From the NCBI GenBank assembly GCA_002372735.1, contig DFIE01000113.1, forward strand, positions 1-8,613: a stretch of 8,613 nucleotides of DNA. Reading direction: 5' to 3'. Below are positions 1 through 6,249 of this stretch, piece by piece. A model generated the notes under the pieces. The model saw only the letters and a program-made list of their open reading frames with translations, was not told the DNA's origin and did not search any database. The position numbers were made by a program, and so were the translations under genes. The stretch's first letter is position 1, and every line of letters begins with the position of its first letter. Source of the stretch: Clostridiales bacterium UBA3705 (lineage in GTDB: Bacteria > Bacillota_A > Clostridia > Oscillospirales > Oscillospiraceae).

Positions 1-3000
1 AGGAAGGTGACGATCTGGCCGCGGGTGCAGCTGCCGCCGGGCACGAAGGTGGTGGCAGTCATACCGTTGGTGATGCCCTTCTCCACGGCCCACAGCACTG
101 CGTCGTAGTAGAAGGCGCCTTCCTTCAGGTCGGTGAACGGGGTCTCGGTCTTCTCAGGCGCGGGCTTGCCGGCGGCTCTCCACAGGAAGGTCACCGCCTG
201 GCCCCGGGTGATGGTGCCGCCGGGCACGAAGGTGGTTTCGGTCATGCCGTTGGTGATCTCGTTCACCACGGCCCAGTCGATGGGATTGTGGGCCCAGTTG
301 CCCCGGGCAGGCATATCGGTGAACTGCTCCAGACCCGGGCAGGTCTCGTCGCTGGTGCAGGGCAGACCGGGCTTGGTGGGCTCTACCGGCACGGTGGGCA
401 CGGTGGGCTGGTCCGGGTTGGTGGGATTGGTGGGCTGGTCGGGGTTTGTGGGGTCGTCAGGCTTGGTGGGATCGGGCTCATCGGGGTTGGTGGGGCCGAC
501 AGGCTCGGTGGGCTCGTCGGGCTTCTTCTCCAGGGCGGCAATGGCGGCCAGGATGGCGGCGGCGGCCTGGTCCACCTGGGCCTGGGTGGCCTCGGGATCG
601 GCCAGGATCTCATTGCCGGCGGCCACGGCGGCCTCCAGGGCTGCCAGGGACTCCTGGGTGTAGGTCTCCCGGTCGGTCAGGGCCTCGGCCCGGGCCACAG
701 CGGCCTCCAGGGCGGTTTTATCCACCGGGGGCACATAGTCCGGGTCCGGGGCGGTGGTGATGGTGACGGTGAGGTCGCCGGAGACCTTGGTGAGCCGGTA
801 GTAATTCTCGGCGCCGGTGTCGGCGGGCTCCTTGAGATTCTTGTAGTTCTTGGGTGCGGCGGTAAGGCTCTCCACCAGCCAGCCGGCTTCGGGCACCACC
901 ACAAAGTTCACCTGGCCCTCCCCGTCGGCGTCCAGGGCGCCGTCGGCGCTGCCCCGGGCAAAGGCGAAGACCGCCTGCTCGGTGCCGGGCTGGGTGAGAT
1001 CCTGGGTGTCATAGACGGTGACGGAAACGTGGGCATCGCAGTCGAAGCGCACCCTGGGCACGGCCACGCCGCAATGGATGCACACGCCCTCGTCGTCAAA
1101 CTCGTGGGTGCAGGGCTCGGGCTCTTCCGGCTCGTCTCCGGTGATCTTGGCCACCTGGACGGTGATGTCCACCCGGTCGGTGACCTTGGTGAGGCGGTAG
1201 GTGTTCGCGGCGCCGGTGTCGGTGGGGCCCTTGAGATTGGCGAAGTGGTCCGCGGGCTCGGCAATCACGTTGACCACCTTGTAGCCCTCGGCGGGGTTGA
1301 CCCGGAAGTTCACCTGGCCGCTGCCGGAGTTGTCAATTTCGCCGGTGGCGGAGTTCCGGGCAAAGGCGTACTCCACAACGGTGCCCTCGCCGGACACGTC
1401 CTGGGTGTCAAAGGCGGAGACCGTGGCCCGCTTGGTGGTGTGGAAGACCACGGGGATGCCCTCCAGCTCCACGGCGTTGTAGACCTTGAAGCGGTAGATG
1501 CCCGAGGCGTTGGAGGCGGTGGTCATGACCAGGCGCAGGTCCTTGGTGGTCACCGCCGGGAAGGTGAGCCGGTTGTACTGGTTCAGAGCCTTGGAATTGG
1601 CCACAGACTCTCTGCAGGTGATGGGCTGGAAGGCGCCGTTTTCGTCCAGATACTCCAGGTGGAAGTCGGAGGGTACCCGGGTGCCGCCGTTGTCGTCGTA
1701 CCAGTACAGGTCTACAGAGTCCACGGTGACGGCCCCGTCCCAGGTGAAGCCCACATAGTGCACCGAGCCGGTGGTCTGGCTCCAGTTGCCCCAGCCCAGG
1801 CCGATGCCCATGTTGGAGGAGGTAGGCTCAAAGTCCGGGTTGTTGATGCCGTTCAGATTCTCCCAGGAGGCGGTGTAGTCGGAATACACGTGGCCGTTGG
1901 GGGCCAGGTCCGCCCCGGCCTCCCCCACGATGGGGTTGGAGTAGGGCTCTACCATATACTCGGCAAAGAACTTGGTCCGGGCGGCGCAGAAGGTGCGCAG
2001 GTTGGCAATGTAGTTGGGCCAGTCGGTTTTGGAGTCGGTGGTGGCAAGATAGACCTGCTCGTAATCCGTGCCGGCGTTTTTGACGGTCTGGGTACGATAG
2101 CGGGCAATGTTGTAGTTGTCCACCGGGTCCACCTTCTGGAAGTTCATCATGGCGGAGTCACGGATCTCGGCGGAGAAGGCGTCCACCTTGCCGGGGATGG
2201 CGTCAAAGACGTCCTTATACTGGTTGTAGACCTCCAGGACCTCATCCATAAAGTCCTCGTGCTTGCCCAGGTTCTTGTAGATGGAGGTGCGGTAGTCGTA
2301 GATGTTGCGGATGAAGAAGCCGTAGCCGGTGGTCATGCTGATGTCGCTGGCCAGGCGCAGGGCGCCGTTTTCCTGGGTGCAGCCCAGGGAGGAGTCCAGG
2401 TCCCACACGGGGCCGGCGTAGTACTTGTCGGTTTCGGCGGTGCCGTAGCGCTGGAAGAAGTTGGAGCCCGCGCAGACGTCATAGTCCTTGCAGTATTCCA
2501 GCACCAGGTACATCTTGGCAAAGGAGGTCAGGTCAATGTAGTCGGCATAATAGACGCCCTTGTCGTTGTAGCCGGTGTCAGAGCGGATGGCGTCCCAGGC
2601 ATCCTGGAGGTGGGCCTGGATCATGGCGGTGACCCGGTTGAGGTTGGCCTCGCTCTCGTCCACCTCGCCGGCCTCGTTGAGCAGGACGTTGTCGCCGATG
2701 TCCTTGACGGTGATGCGGTTGTCGCCGTTGTTGTTGACGTCATTGCCGCTGGAGCCGAAAAGCCCCTTCAGGGTGAAGCTGGGGTCGCCGCCGGCGGAGA
2801 TGGCGGGCTCGGTGTTGTTGTCGTTCTCCAGCAGGTAGCCGTCCTTGGAGGTGAAGGAGTCGGTCTTGGGGGTGACCAGATAGGTGCCCTGGTAGACGCC
2901 GTTCATCCAGACGTCGGCACTGGCGCTGTCCAGGCCGATGCCCAGCTCGTAGCCCAGGTCGTAGCCCACCTTGTCCCGCAGGAGGCTGTGGTCGCAGACG

Positions 3001-3650
3001 TTGGCCAGCAGAGACCACTTTTTGGTCTTGTCGCTGTCAATGCCCAGGAGGTTGGTCTTGGCGCCCAGGGTGATGTTGTAGGCCCGCTTGTCCTTGGACT
3101 GGGACCAGGCGTAGTTGCCCCGGCCCTTCATCTTGGACAGGGTGTGCAGCTCGCCGTCAATGTACACCTGGCCGGAGCACTCGGTATTGTGCTGGGGGTC
3201 GTTGTTCATGGCGGCAATGGTGCCCTTGGACTCGTCAATCTCGATAAAAATGGGCTTTACCGCCGCCGAGCCCTGCCAGCACCGCACCCGGAAGGAGGCC
3301 GTCTGGCTGCCCAGGGTGAAGGTGTAGGTTTTGGTCTCGCCGGGGGCGGGCACGGGCAGCTCGCCGCTGGGATAGAGCGCATCGCCGTCCGCCGCGGAGA
3401 GGCCGCCCTCCCAGGACAGGAAGCACTGGCTGAGCACCGCGTTGCCGGGCAGATACAGGGAGTAGAGCGGGGAGTTGTTCTCGGTGGTTTTGATGAGGGA
3501 GATGCCCGATGGCAGTCCGTTTTCCGCCGAGGGCGCAAGGACCAGCTCTGTGGGCAGGGCCTCCGCCGCCAGAGTTCTCAAAGACGCCGCAGGCAGCAGC
3601 GAGAGCACCAGCGTCAGGGCCAGGAGCAGGGTGAGTATGCGTTTTTTCAT
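1..3650 (-). CDS. Secreted SLH-anchored surface protein with CotH kinase domain (C-terminus beyond window)
   Basis: The reading frame is open from an ATG at 3650 to the left edge (1216 complete codons, no stop). The start has AAGGGGG at 3660-3666, 9 nt upstream. Residues 1-29 are a signal peptide (MKKR, then a Leu-rich core, then LAA). A CotH kinase domain spans about 130-560: KGRGN (175-179), KKWSLLANVCDHSLLRDK (about 210-227), DVCAGSNFF with D391 and N397, and PVWDLDSSLG with D417/D419, the expected catalytic and metal-binding positions. A discoidin-like region (about 575-690) contains GWGNW and DLYWYDDNGG. Two ~100-aa repeats (736-836, 869-967), a FIVAR-like helical module (977-1043), a Pro-rich stalk (1044-1097) and SLH repeats from F1110 and F1172 follow; the second SLH is cut by the edge. 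B. subtilis CotH phosphorylates spore-coat proteins. Here the signal peptide and SLH repeats imply the cell surface, so the substrate is unknown and kinase activity is inferred. Base composition matches the neighbours. Confidence 0.93.
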   Translation of the reverse strand, partial: MKKRILTLLLALTLVLSLLPAASLRTLAAEALPTELVLAPSAENGLPSGISLIKTTENNSPLYSLYLPGNAVLSQCFLSWEGGLSAADGDALYPSGELPVPAPGETKTYTFTLGSQTASFRVRCWQGSAAVKPIFIEIDESKGTIAAMNNDPQHNTECSGQVYIDGELHTLSKMKGRGNYAWSQSKDKRAYNITLGAKTNLLGIDSDKTKKWSLLANVCDHSLLRDKVGYDLGYELGIGLDSASADVWMNGVYQGTYLVTPKTDSFTSKDGYLLENDNNTEPAISAGGDPSFTLKGLFGSSGNDVNNNGDNRITVKDIGDNVLLNEAGEVDESEANLNRVTAMIQAHLQDAWDAIRSDTGYNDKGVYYADYIDLTSFAKMYLVLEYCKDYDVCAGSNFFQRYGTAETDKYYAGPVWDLDSSLGCTQENGALRLASDISMTTGYGFFIRNIYDYRTSIYKNLGKHEDFMDEVLEVYNQYKDVFDAIPGKVDAFSAEIRDSAMMNFQKVDPVDNYNIARYRTQTVKNAGTDYEQVYLATTDSKTDWPNYIANLRTFCAARTKFFAEYMVEPYSNPIVGEAGADLAPNGHVYSDYTASWENLNGINNPDFEPTSSNMGIGLGWGNWSQTTGSVHYVGFTWDGAVTVDSVDLYWYDDNGGTRVPSDFHLEYLDENGAFQPITCRESVANSKALNQYNRLTFPAVTTKDLRLVMTTASNASGIYRFKVYNAVELEGIPVVFHTTKRATVSAFDTQDVSGEGTVVEYAFARNSATGEIDNSGSGQVNFRVNPAEGYKVVNVIAEPADHFANLKGPTDTGAANTYRLTKVTDRVDITVQVAKITGDEPEEPEPCTHEFDDEGVCIHCGVAVPRVRFDCDAHVSVTVYDTQDLTQPGTEQAVFAFARGSADGALDADGEGQVNFVVVPEAGWLVESLTAAPKNYKNLKEPADTGAENYYRLTKVSGDLTVTITTAPDPDYVPPVDKTALEAAVARAEALTDRETYTQESLAALEAAVAAGNEILADPEATQAQVDQAAAAILAAIAALEKKPDEPTEPVGPTNPDEPDPTKPDDPTNPDQPTNPTNPDQPTVPTVPVEPTKPGLPCTSDETCPGLEQFTDMPARGNWAHNPIDWAVVNEITNGMTETTFVPGGTITRGQAVTFLWRAAGKPAPEKTETPFTDLKEGAFYYDAVLWAVEKGITNGMTATTFVPGGSCTRGQIVTF
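360..521 (-). repeat. Imperfect DNA repeats encoding a Pro/Asp/Thr stalk
   Basis: Degenerate 15-30 bp repeats encode residues 1044-1097 of the CotH/SLH protein as variations on T-N/K-P-D-Q/E-P. No hydrophobic residues other than Val and a terminal Leu occur. This is a typical extended wall-spanning linker between the ligand-facing modules and the SLH anchor. It is a likely site of length variation between strains by slippage or recombination (inference). Confidence 0.8.
750..1445 (-). repeat. Tandem pair of ~100-aa beta-rich domains within the CotH/SLH protein
   Basis: Residues 736-836 and 869-967 of the surface protein align along their whole length. Shared landmarks are a DTQD box (748-751 and 881-884), an A-F-A-R box (762-765 and 896-899), GQVNF (778-782 and 912-916), N-L-K followed by DTGA (805-814 and 938-947), and YRLTKV (818-823 and 951-956). 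DNA identity is only partial, so the duplication is old or under diversification. I do not know a firm family name. Similar modules occur in clostridial surface proteins, and a carbohydrate- or protein-binding beta-sandwich is a plausible guess. Confidence 0.82.
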
Positions 3651-3659
3651 CAGAAGAAG

Positions 3660-3666
3660 CCCCCTT
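3660..3666 (-). promoter_or_regulatory. Shine-Dalgarno of the CotH/SLH gene
   Basis: AAGGGGG lies 9 nt upstream of the ATG at 3650. It fixes the start, and the encoded N-terminus is a standard signal peptide. Confidence 0.7.
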
Positions 3667-3704
3667 TTTGTTTGATTTTTTGTGCAAGGTGATATTCCCA
3701 TTCG

Positions 3705-3733
3705 ATTATAGCACAAGATTTTTTCCAGTGCAA
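3705..3733 (-). promoter_or_regulatory. Sigma-A-type promoter of the CotH/SLH gene
   Basis: Read on the minus strand, a TTGCAC -35 box (3733-3728), a 17-bp spacer and a perfect TATAAT -10 box (3710-3705) precede the gene. The expected transcript start is near 3698, giving a leader of about 48 nt. A second TTGCAC followed by AAAAAATC recurs downstream at 3687-3674, echoing the TTGCAC/AAAAAATC of the promoter. TTGTGC (3680-3685) and GCACAA (3711-3716) form an inverted repeat centred on the predicted start site. Confidence 0.8.
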
Positions 3734-3744
3734 TACCCTTTGTT

Positions 3745-3775
3745 AAACGTTTTCTGTAATTTTTTTAAACGTTTA
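3745..3775. promoter_or_regulatory. Twin AAACGTTT palindromes, possible operator pair
   Basis: AAACGTTT occurs at 3745-3752 and again, extended to the 10-bp palindrome TAAACGTTTA, at 3766-3775. The centres are exactly 22 bp apart, about two helical turns, so both sites face the same side of the DNA. They sit about 47-77 bp upstream of the predicted start of the CotH/SLH transcript and about 85-115 bp upstream of the -35 box of the opposed small-gene promoter. Palindromes with a central CG flanked by A and T runs are typical of LacI-family operators (for example RbsR-like sites). The upstream position would suit an activator or a cooperative/looping regulator. No regulator gene of this class lies in the window. 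Confidence 0.5.
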
Positions 3776-3859
3776 CCGCTGAGAACCGGAACACCGGCCC
3801 GGGGGCCTCGGCTTTGGGCAATTTCTATGAAGAATCCGTGGTGCTTTGCTCATTTTTTG

Positions 3860-3888
3860 TTGACACAGCCCAGAAACTCGGGTATGAT
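3860..3888 (+). promoter_or_regulatory. Strong sigma-A-type promoter of the 42-aa gene
   Basis: A perfect TTGACA (3860-3865), a 17-bp spacer and TATGAT (3883-3888) form a near-consensus promoter. Transcription should start near 3895. It is the only plus-strand promoter between the CotH/SLH gene and the terminator at 4088-4121, so its transcript of roughly 230 nt covers only the small gene. Confidence 0.82.
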
Positions 3889-3905
3889 GAACAGTGGAAA
3901 CACAC

Positions 3906-3929
3906 GCCGGGGCCCTGCGGGCCGCCGGC
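3906..3929 (+). other. Stable hairpin in the 5' leader of the 42-aa gene
   Basis: GCCGG-GGCCC (3906-3915), a TGC loop, then GGGCC, one bulged G and CCGGC (3919-3929) form a 10-bp all-GC stem. It begins about 11 nt after the predicted transcript start and ends 8 nt before the Shine-Dalgarno. It could protect the 5' end or control translation. There is no U-run after it, so it is not an intrinsic terminator. Confidence 0.6.
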
Positions 3930-3949
3930 AGCGCAACAAGGAGGGTTCC

Positions 3950-4078
3950 ATGCTCCAAAGTCAGATTCAAGACGGCAGCTGGCGCATTGACGCCGGGGGC
4001 TGCCTGCTGCTGCGGCACACGCCCCAGCGGCCCTTTGCCGAGGCGGTGCGGCGGCGGATGTTCACCGCCCTGGCCTGA
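3950..4078 (+). CDS. Small orphan protein, 42 aa, function unknown
   Basis: The ATG at 3950 follows AAGGAGGG (3938-3945) and the frame ends with TGA at 4076-4078. I do not recognise the protein. It starts MLQSQIQDGSWRIDAGG, contains a single Cys (C18) followed by three Leu, then a basic stretch with RRR at 34-36, and ends MFTALA. It has no clear signal peptide and no complete membrane helix; the C-terminal half could form an amphipathic basic helix. Wobble positions are mostly G/C, as in neighbouring genes. Support comes from signals around it: a near-consensus promoter 62 nt before the start, a leader hairpin, a good ribosome site and a strong terminator 10 nt after the stop. The frame is open further upstream to 3668, but no start there has a comparable ribosome site. 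It could alternatively be a structured small RNA with an incidental ORF, or a remnant of a longer gene. Confidence 0.6.
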   Translation: MLQSQIQDGSWRIDAGGCLLLRHTPQRPFAEAVRRRMFTALA

Positions 4079-4085
4079 ACAAAAA

Positions 4086-4128
4086 GGCCGGCGCCCGGTT
4101 CCTGATGGAGCCGGGCGCCGGGTTTTTT
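4086..4128. terminator. Bidirectional intrinsic terminator
   Basis: An 11-bp perfect stem (CCGGCGCCCGG at 4088-4098, CCGGGCGCCGG at 4111-4121) with a 12-nt loop is followed on the plus strand by T6 (4123-4128). On the minus strand it is followed by T5 (complement of 4081-4085). It ends both the 42-aa gene and the convergent kinase operon. The kinase stop codon (4129-4127) overlaps the plus-strand T-run, so the two transcripts are separated with almost no spare DNA. Confidence 0.92.
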
Positions 4129-5545
4129 ATTCTTTTGGCAGGCTGAGCACAAAGGCGATCCGGTCCGGGGCGGGGTATTCCGCCCGGAGGCTGCCCCGGT
4201 GCTGCTGGGCAATCACCCTTGCCGCGGACAGGCCGATGCCAAAGCCCCCCTGCCTGCCCTGGGTGCGGGCGGCATCGGCCCGGTAGAACCGGTCAAACAG
4301 CCGGTCCGGCGGGCAGTCCGGCAGGGCGCTGCACCGGTTTTCCAGCCGGAGCACCGCCTGGCGGTCCTGGGCAAGGAGCTCCAGCTCCACCCGGGAGTCC
4401 GGCAGGGCGTACTTCACCGCGTTGTCCAGCAGGATGGAGCACAGGCTGGTCAGCTGCTGGGTGCTGCCCCGGACCGTCAGCCCAGGCTCCACCCGCTGGT
4501 CCAGGGCCAGGCCCCGGAGCTCCATGGGCTCGCGGAACATGCCGGCGGTTTTGCCCACCAGGTCGCTGAAATCCAGGGGCGCGTCCTCCCCCGGGGGGGC
4601 GGGCTCCTCCGCCCGGGCCAGGGTGAGCAGGTTGCGGGTCAGCTCTGTGAGCCGCTGCACCTGGGCCTTGATGTTGCGGGTCCACTTGTTCTCCCCCTGG
4701 ATCAGCTCCATGGCCTCGGTGTTGGCCTGGATGATGGCCAGGGGGGTTTTCAGCTCATGGCCGGCGTCGGTGACAAACTGGCGCTGGCGCTCCATGTTGG
4801 CGGCAATGGGGGCTATGGCCCGCTTGGACAGCAGCACCACCAGCAGCAGCATCAGCCCCCAGCCCACCAGCCCCGCCAGCACCGACAGGGCCACCACCCG
4901 CAGCACCGCCGTGCGCCGGGTGGAGTTTTCCAAAAACACATAGACCCGGCTGCCGTCCCGGCGCAGGCCGGAGCTGTAGCGGAAGCTGCCGGTGCTGCCC
5001 TGCGACCCCCCGCTCTGTGCCGCCTGGGCCGCCAGGGTCTCCGCCTCGGTCTGGGTGACCGAGGAGATCCTGCTGAGATCCACCGTCAGGGTGCCGTCCG
5101 GGGCCCGGTCTGCGGTGAAGTACACCGCGGCCAGGCGGTCGTCCTCGGTGAGGGGGGCGGATAGAAAGCCCCCGGGCCGGTCGCCGAACTGCTGGGGCGG
5201 CAGCTGGCCGCCGTCCTCCCAGAGGGGGGCGTCCTCCCAGTCGTCCCAGTCGTCAAAATCGTCAAAATCGTCAGGGTCGTCGGTCTGCTCGGGCGCTTCG
5301 GCCTCCACAGTGCTCCCGGTGGCCGCCGGGTCCTGCTGGGGCAGCTGGGGACGGAAGAGCTGGTCCTCCCGCTGGAGGCGCGGGTCGCCGGTGTGCATCT
5401 GCACCAGGGAGTCCAGCAGGCGGCGGGTCTCCTGCCGGCTGGTCCAGGCATTGACCGCGTTGACCGCCCCCAGCAGCACCAGCAGCAGGACGGTCACGGC
5501 GATCATGGCCGTGACGATGAACTTGCGCTGCAGGGTGCGGATCAT
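4127..5545 (-). CDS. Membrane sensor histidine kinase (two-component system)
   Basis: 472 aa. It autophosphorylates on His and passes phosphate to the regulator encoded just upstream. Membrane helices lie at about 9-32 and 213-240 and enclose a ~180-residue external sensor segment with no family I recognise, containing a run of DDF/DDW repeats (about 89-111). The second helix is followed almost directly by the dimerisation helix, so a normal HAMP domain is missing or very short. The phospho-acceptor is H263 in HELKTP. ATP-binding motifs follow: N-box with N375 (LLDNAVKYA), F-box (LFDRFYRADAAR, 416-427) and G-box GGFGIGLS (433-440). The region before the F-box (ENRCSALPDCPPD) lacks a classical DxGxG G1 box, as in many clostridial kinases of this subgroup. 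The ATG overlaps the regulator's stop by 4 nt (ATGA), implying translational coupling. The signal is unknown; envelope stress, cations or cationic peptides are plausible. Confidence 0.95.
   Translation of the reverse strand: MIRTLQRKFIVTAMIAVTVLLLVLLGAVNAVNAWTSRQETRRLLDSLVQMHTGDPRLQREDQLFRPQLPQQDPAATGSTVEAEAPEQTDDPDDFDDFDDWDDWEDAPLWEDGGQLPPQQFGDRPGGFLSAPLTEDDRLAAVYFTADRAPDGTLTVDLSRISSVTQTEAETLAAQAAQSGGSQGSTGSFRYSSGLRRDGSRVYVFLENSTRRTAVLRVVALSVLAGLVGWGLMLLLVVLLSKRAIAPIAANMERQRQFVTDAGHELKTPLAIIQANTEAMELIQGENKWTRNIKAQVQRLTELTRNLLTLARAEEPAPPGEDAPLDFSDLVGKTAGMFREPMELRGLALDQRVEPGLTVRGSTQQLTSLCSILLDNAVKYALPDSRVELELLAQDRQAVLRLENRCSALPDCPPDRLFDRFYRADAARTQGRQGGFGIGLSAARVIAQQHRGSLRAEYPAPDRIAFVLSLPKE
5231..5284 (-). 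repeat. 9-bp tandem repeat encoding the DDF/DDW acidic segment of the kinase
   Basis: Six imperfect 9-bp units run from 5231 to 5284, with gtcgtc/atcgtc cores and ccA/aaA endings on the plus strand. They encode the alternating Asp-Asp-Phe and Asp-Asp-Trp triplets around residues 88-104 of the sensor kinase. Units of nine bases keep the frame when gained or lost, so the length of the acidic segment can vary without breaking the gene. Confidence 0.8.
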
Positions 5546-6216
5546 GACCCGGTCTCCAGGGTGTAGCCGATGCCCCGCTTGGCCTTGAGCTTCACGTCGG
5601 CCCCCAGGGCCGCCAGCTTCTTGCGCAGATAGGACAGGTACACCCAGACAATGCCGATTTCGGCGTCGGTGTCATAGCCCCAGACCTTGACCAGGATGTC
5701 CTCGGTGGAGAGATAGATGCCCCGGTTGAGCAGCAGCAGCTCCATGATCTGAAACTCCAGCTTGGGCAGGACCACGGACCGCTCCCCCACCCCCAGGGCG
5801 TAGCTCTGCCGGTCCAGCCACAGGCTGCCCAGGCGGAGCACGTCGGGGGCGTACTCCTCCCGGCGGCGGAGCATGGCCCGCACCCGGGCCAGCAGCTCCC
5901 CCATGGCAAAGGGCTTGGCCAGGTAGTCGTCGGCCCCGGCGTCCAGGCCCTGGATCCGGTCGTCCACCTCGCCCTTGGCGGTGAGCAGCAGCACAGGGGT
6001 CCGGCAGCCCGCCAGGCGCAGCCGGCGCAGCACCTCCAGGCCGTCCTTGCCGGGCATCATAATATCCAGGATGATGCCGTCGTAGTCCCCGGTGGAGGCG
6101 TAGTCCAGGGCGTCGTTGCCGTCATAGACCGGGTCTACGGTGTATTTGTTGTATTCCAGGACGTCCACCACGGCCTCGGAAAGGCCGCGCTCGTCCTCGG
6201 CGTAGAGCAGCTTCAC
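5542..6216 (-). CDS. OmpR/PhoB-family response regulator
   Basis: 224 aa, cytoplasmic DNA-binding transcription factor. The receiver domain (1-120) has the acidic pocket E7/D8, phospho-acceptor D51 (in ILDIMMPGKDG), T79 and K101 (in KPF). A winged-helix domain (about 127-220) follows, with the recognition-helix region IGIVWVYLSYLRKKL and the wing RGIGYTLE. All key residues are present, so it should be phosphorylated by the kinase encoded immediately downstream. The start is GTG at 6216, supported by AGGAGGG ending 7 nt upstream; the usual N-terminus MKLLYAEDE begins exactly there. It lies 33 nt after the glycosyltransferase stop and overlaps the kinase start by 4 nt, with no promoter visible in the gap, so it is probably transcribed from the promoter at 7439-7467. 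Target genes are unknown. Confidence 0.97.
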   Translation of the reverse strand: MKLLYAEDERGLSEAVVDVLEYNKYTVDPVYDGNDALDYASTGDYDGIILDIMMPGKDGLEVLRRLRLAGCRTPVLLLTAKGEVDDRIQGLDAGADDYLAKPFAMGELLARVRAMLRRREEYAPDVLRLGSLWLDRQSYALGVGERSVVLPKLEFQIMELLLLNRGIYLSTEDILVKVWGYDTDAEIGIVWVYLSYLRKKLAALGADVKLKAKRGIGYTLETGS

Positions 6217-6249
6217 CTCAGGTCCCTCCTTCCTTGCAAGGGGCGGGCC

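Noticed and set aside
288..3692. A 1134-codon open frame on the plus strand opposite the CotH/SLH gene
   Set aside because: Its product is a Gly/Val/Leu/His-rich composition without domains, and it has no plausible start signals. It is the mirror of a strongly GC3-biased gene on the other strand, whose domains, signal peptide and promoter are clear.
3668..3949. Longer version of the 42-aa gene, open from 3668
   Set aside because: It would run antisense across the promoter of the surface gene and begin far upstream of its own promoter at 3860-3888. Codon usage before 3950 is AT-rich and unlike the genes here.
3894..4122. 6S RNA, tmRNA, SRP RNA or RNase P RNA in the small transcript
   Set aside because: I looked for the conserved cores of these RNAs and found none; the segment is better explained by a short coding frame with flanking hairpins.
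4294..4336. Degenerate G1 box suggesting an inactive kinase
   Set aside because: Loss of a classical DxGxG before the F-box is common in this clostridial kinase subgroup. H263, N375 and the GxGIGLS box are intact, so activity is expected.
4199..5164. A 321-codon plus-strand open frame across the histidine kinase
   Set aside because: It is the antisense shadow of the kinase, rich in Gln, Gly, His and Pro with no domains. The minus-strand frame has all kinase motifs.
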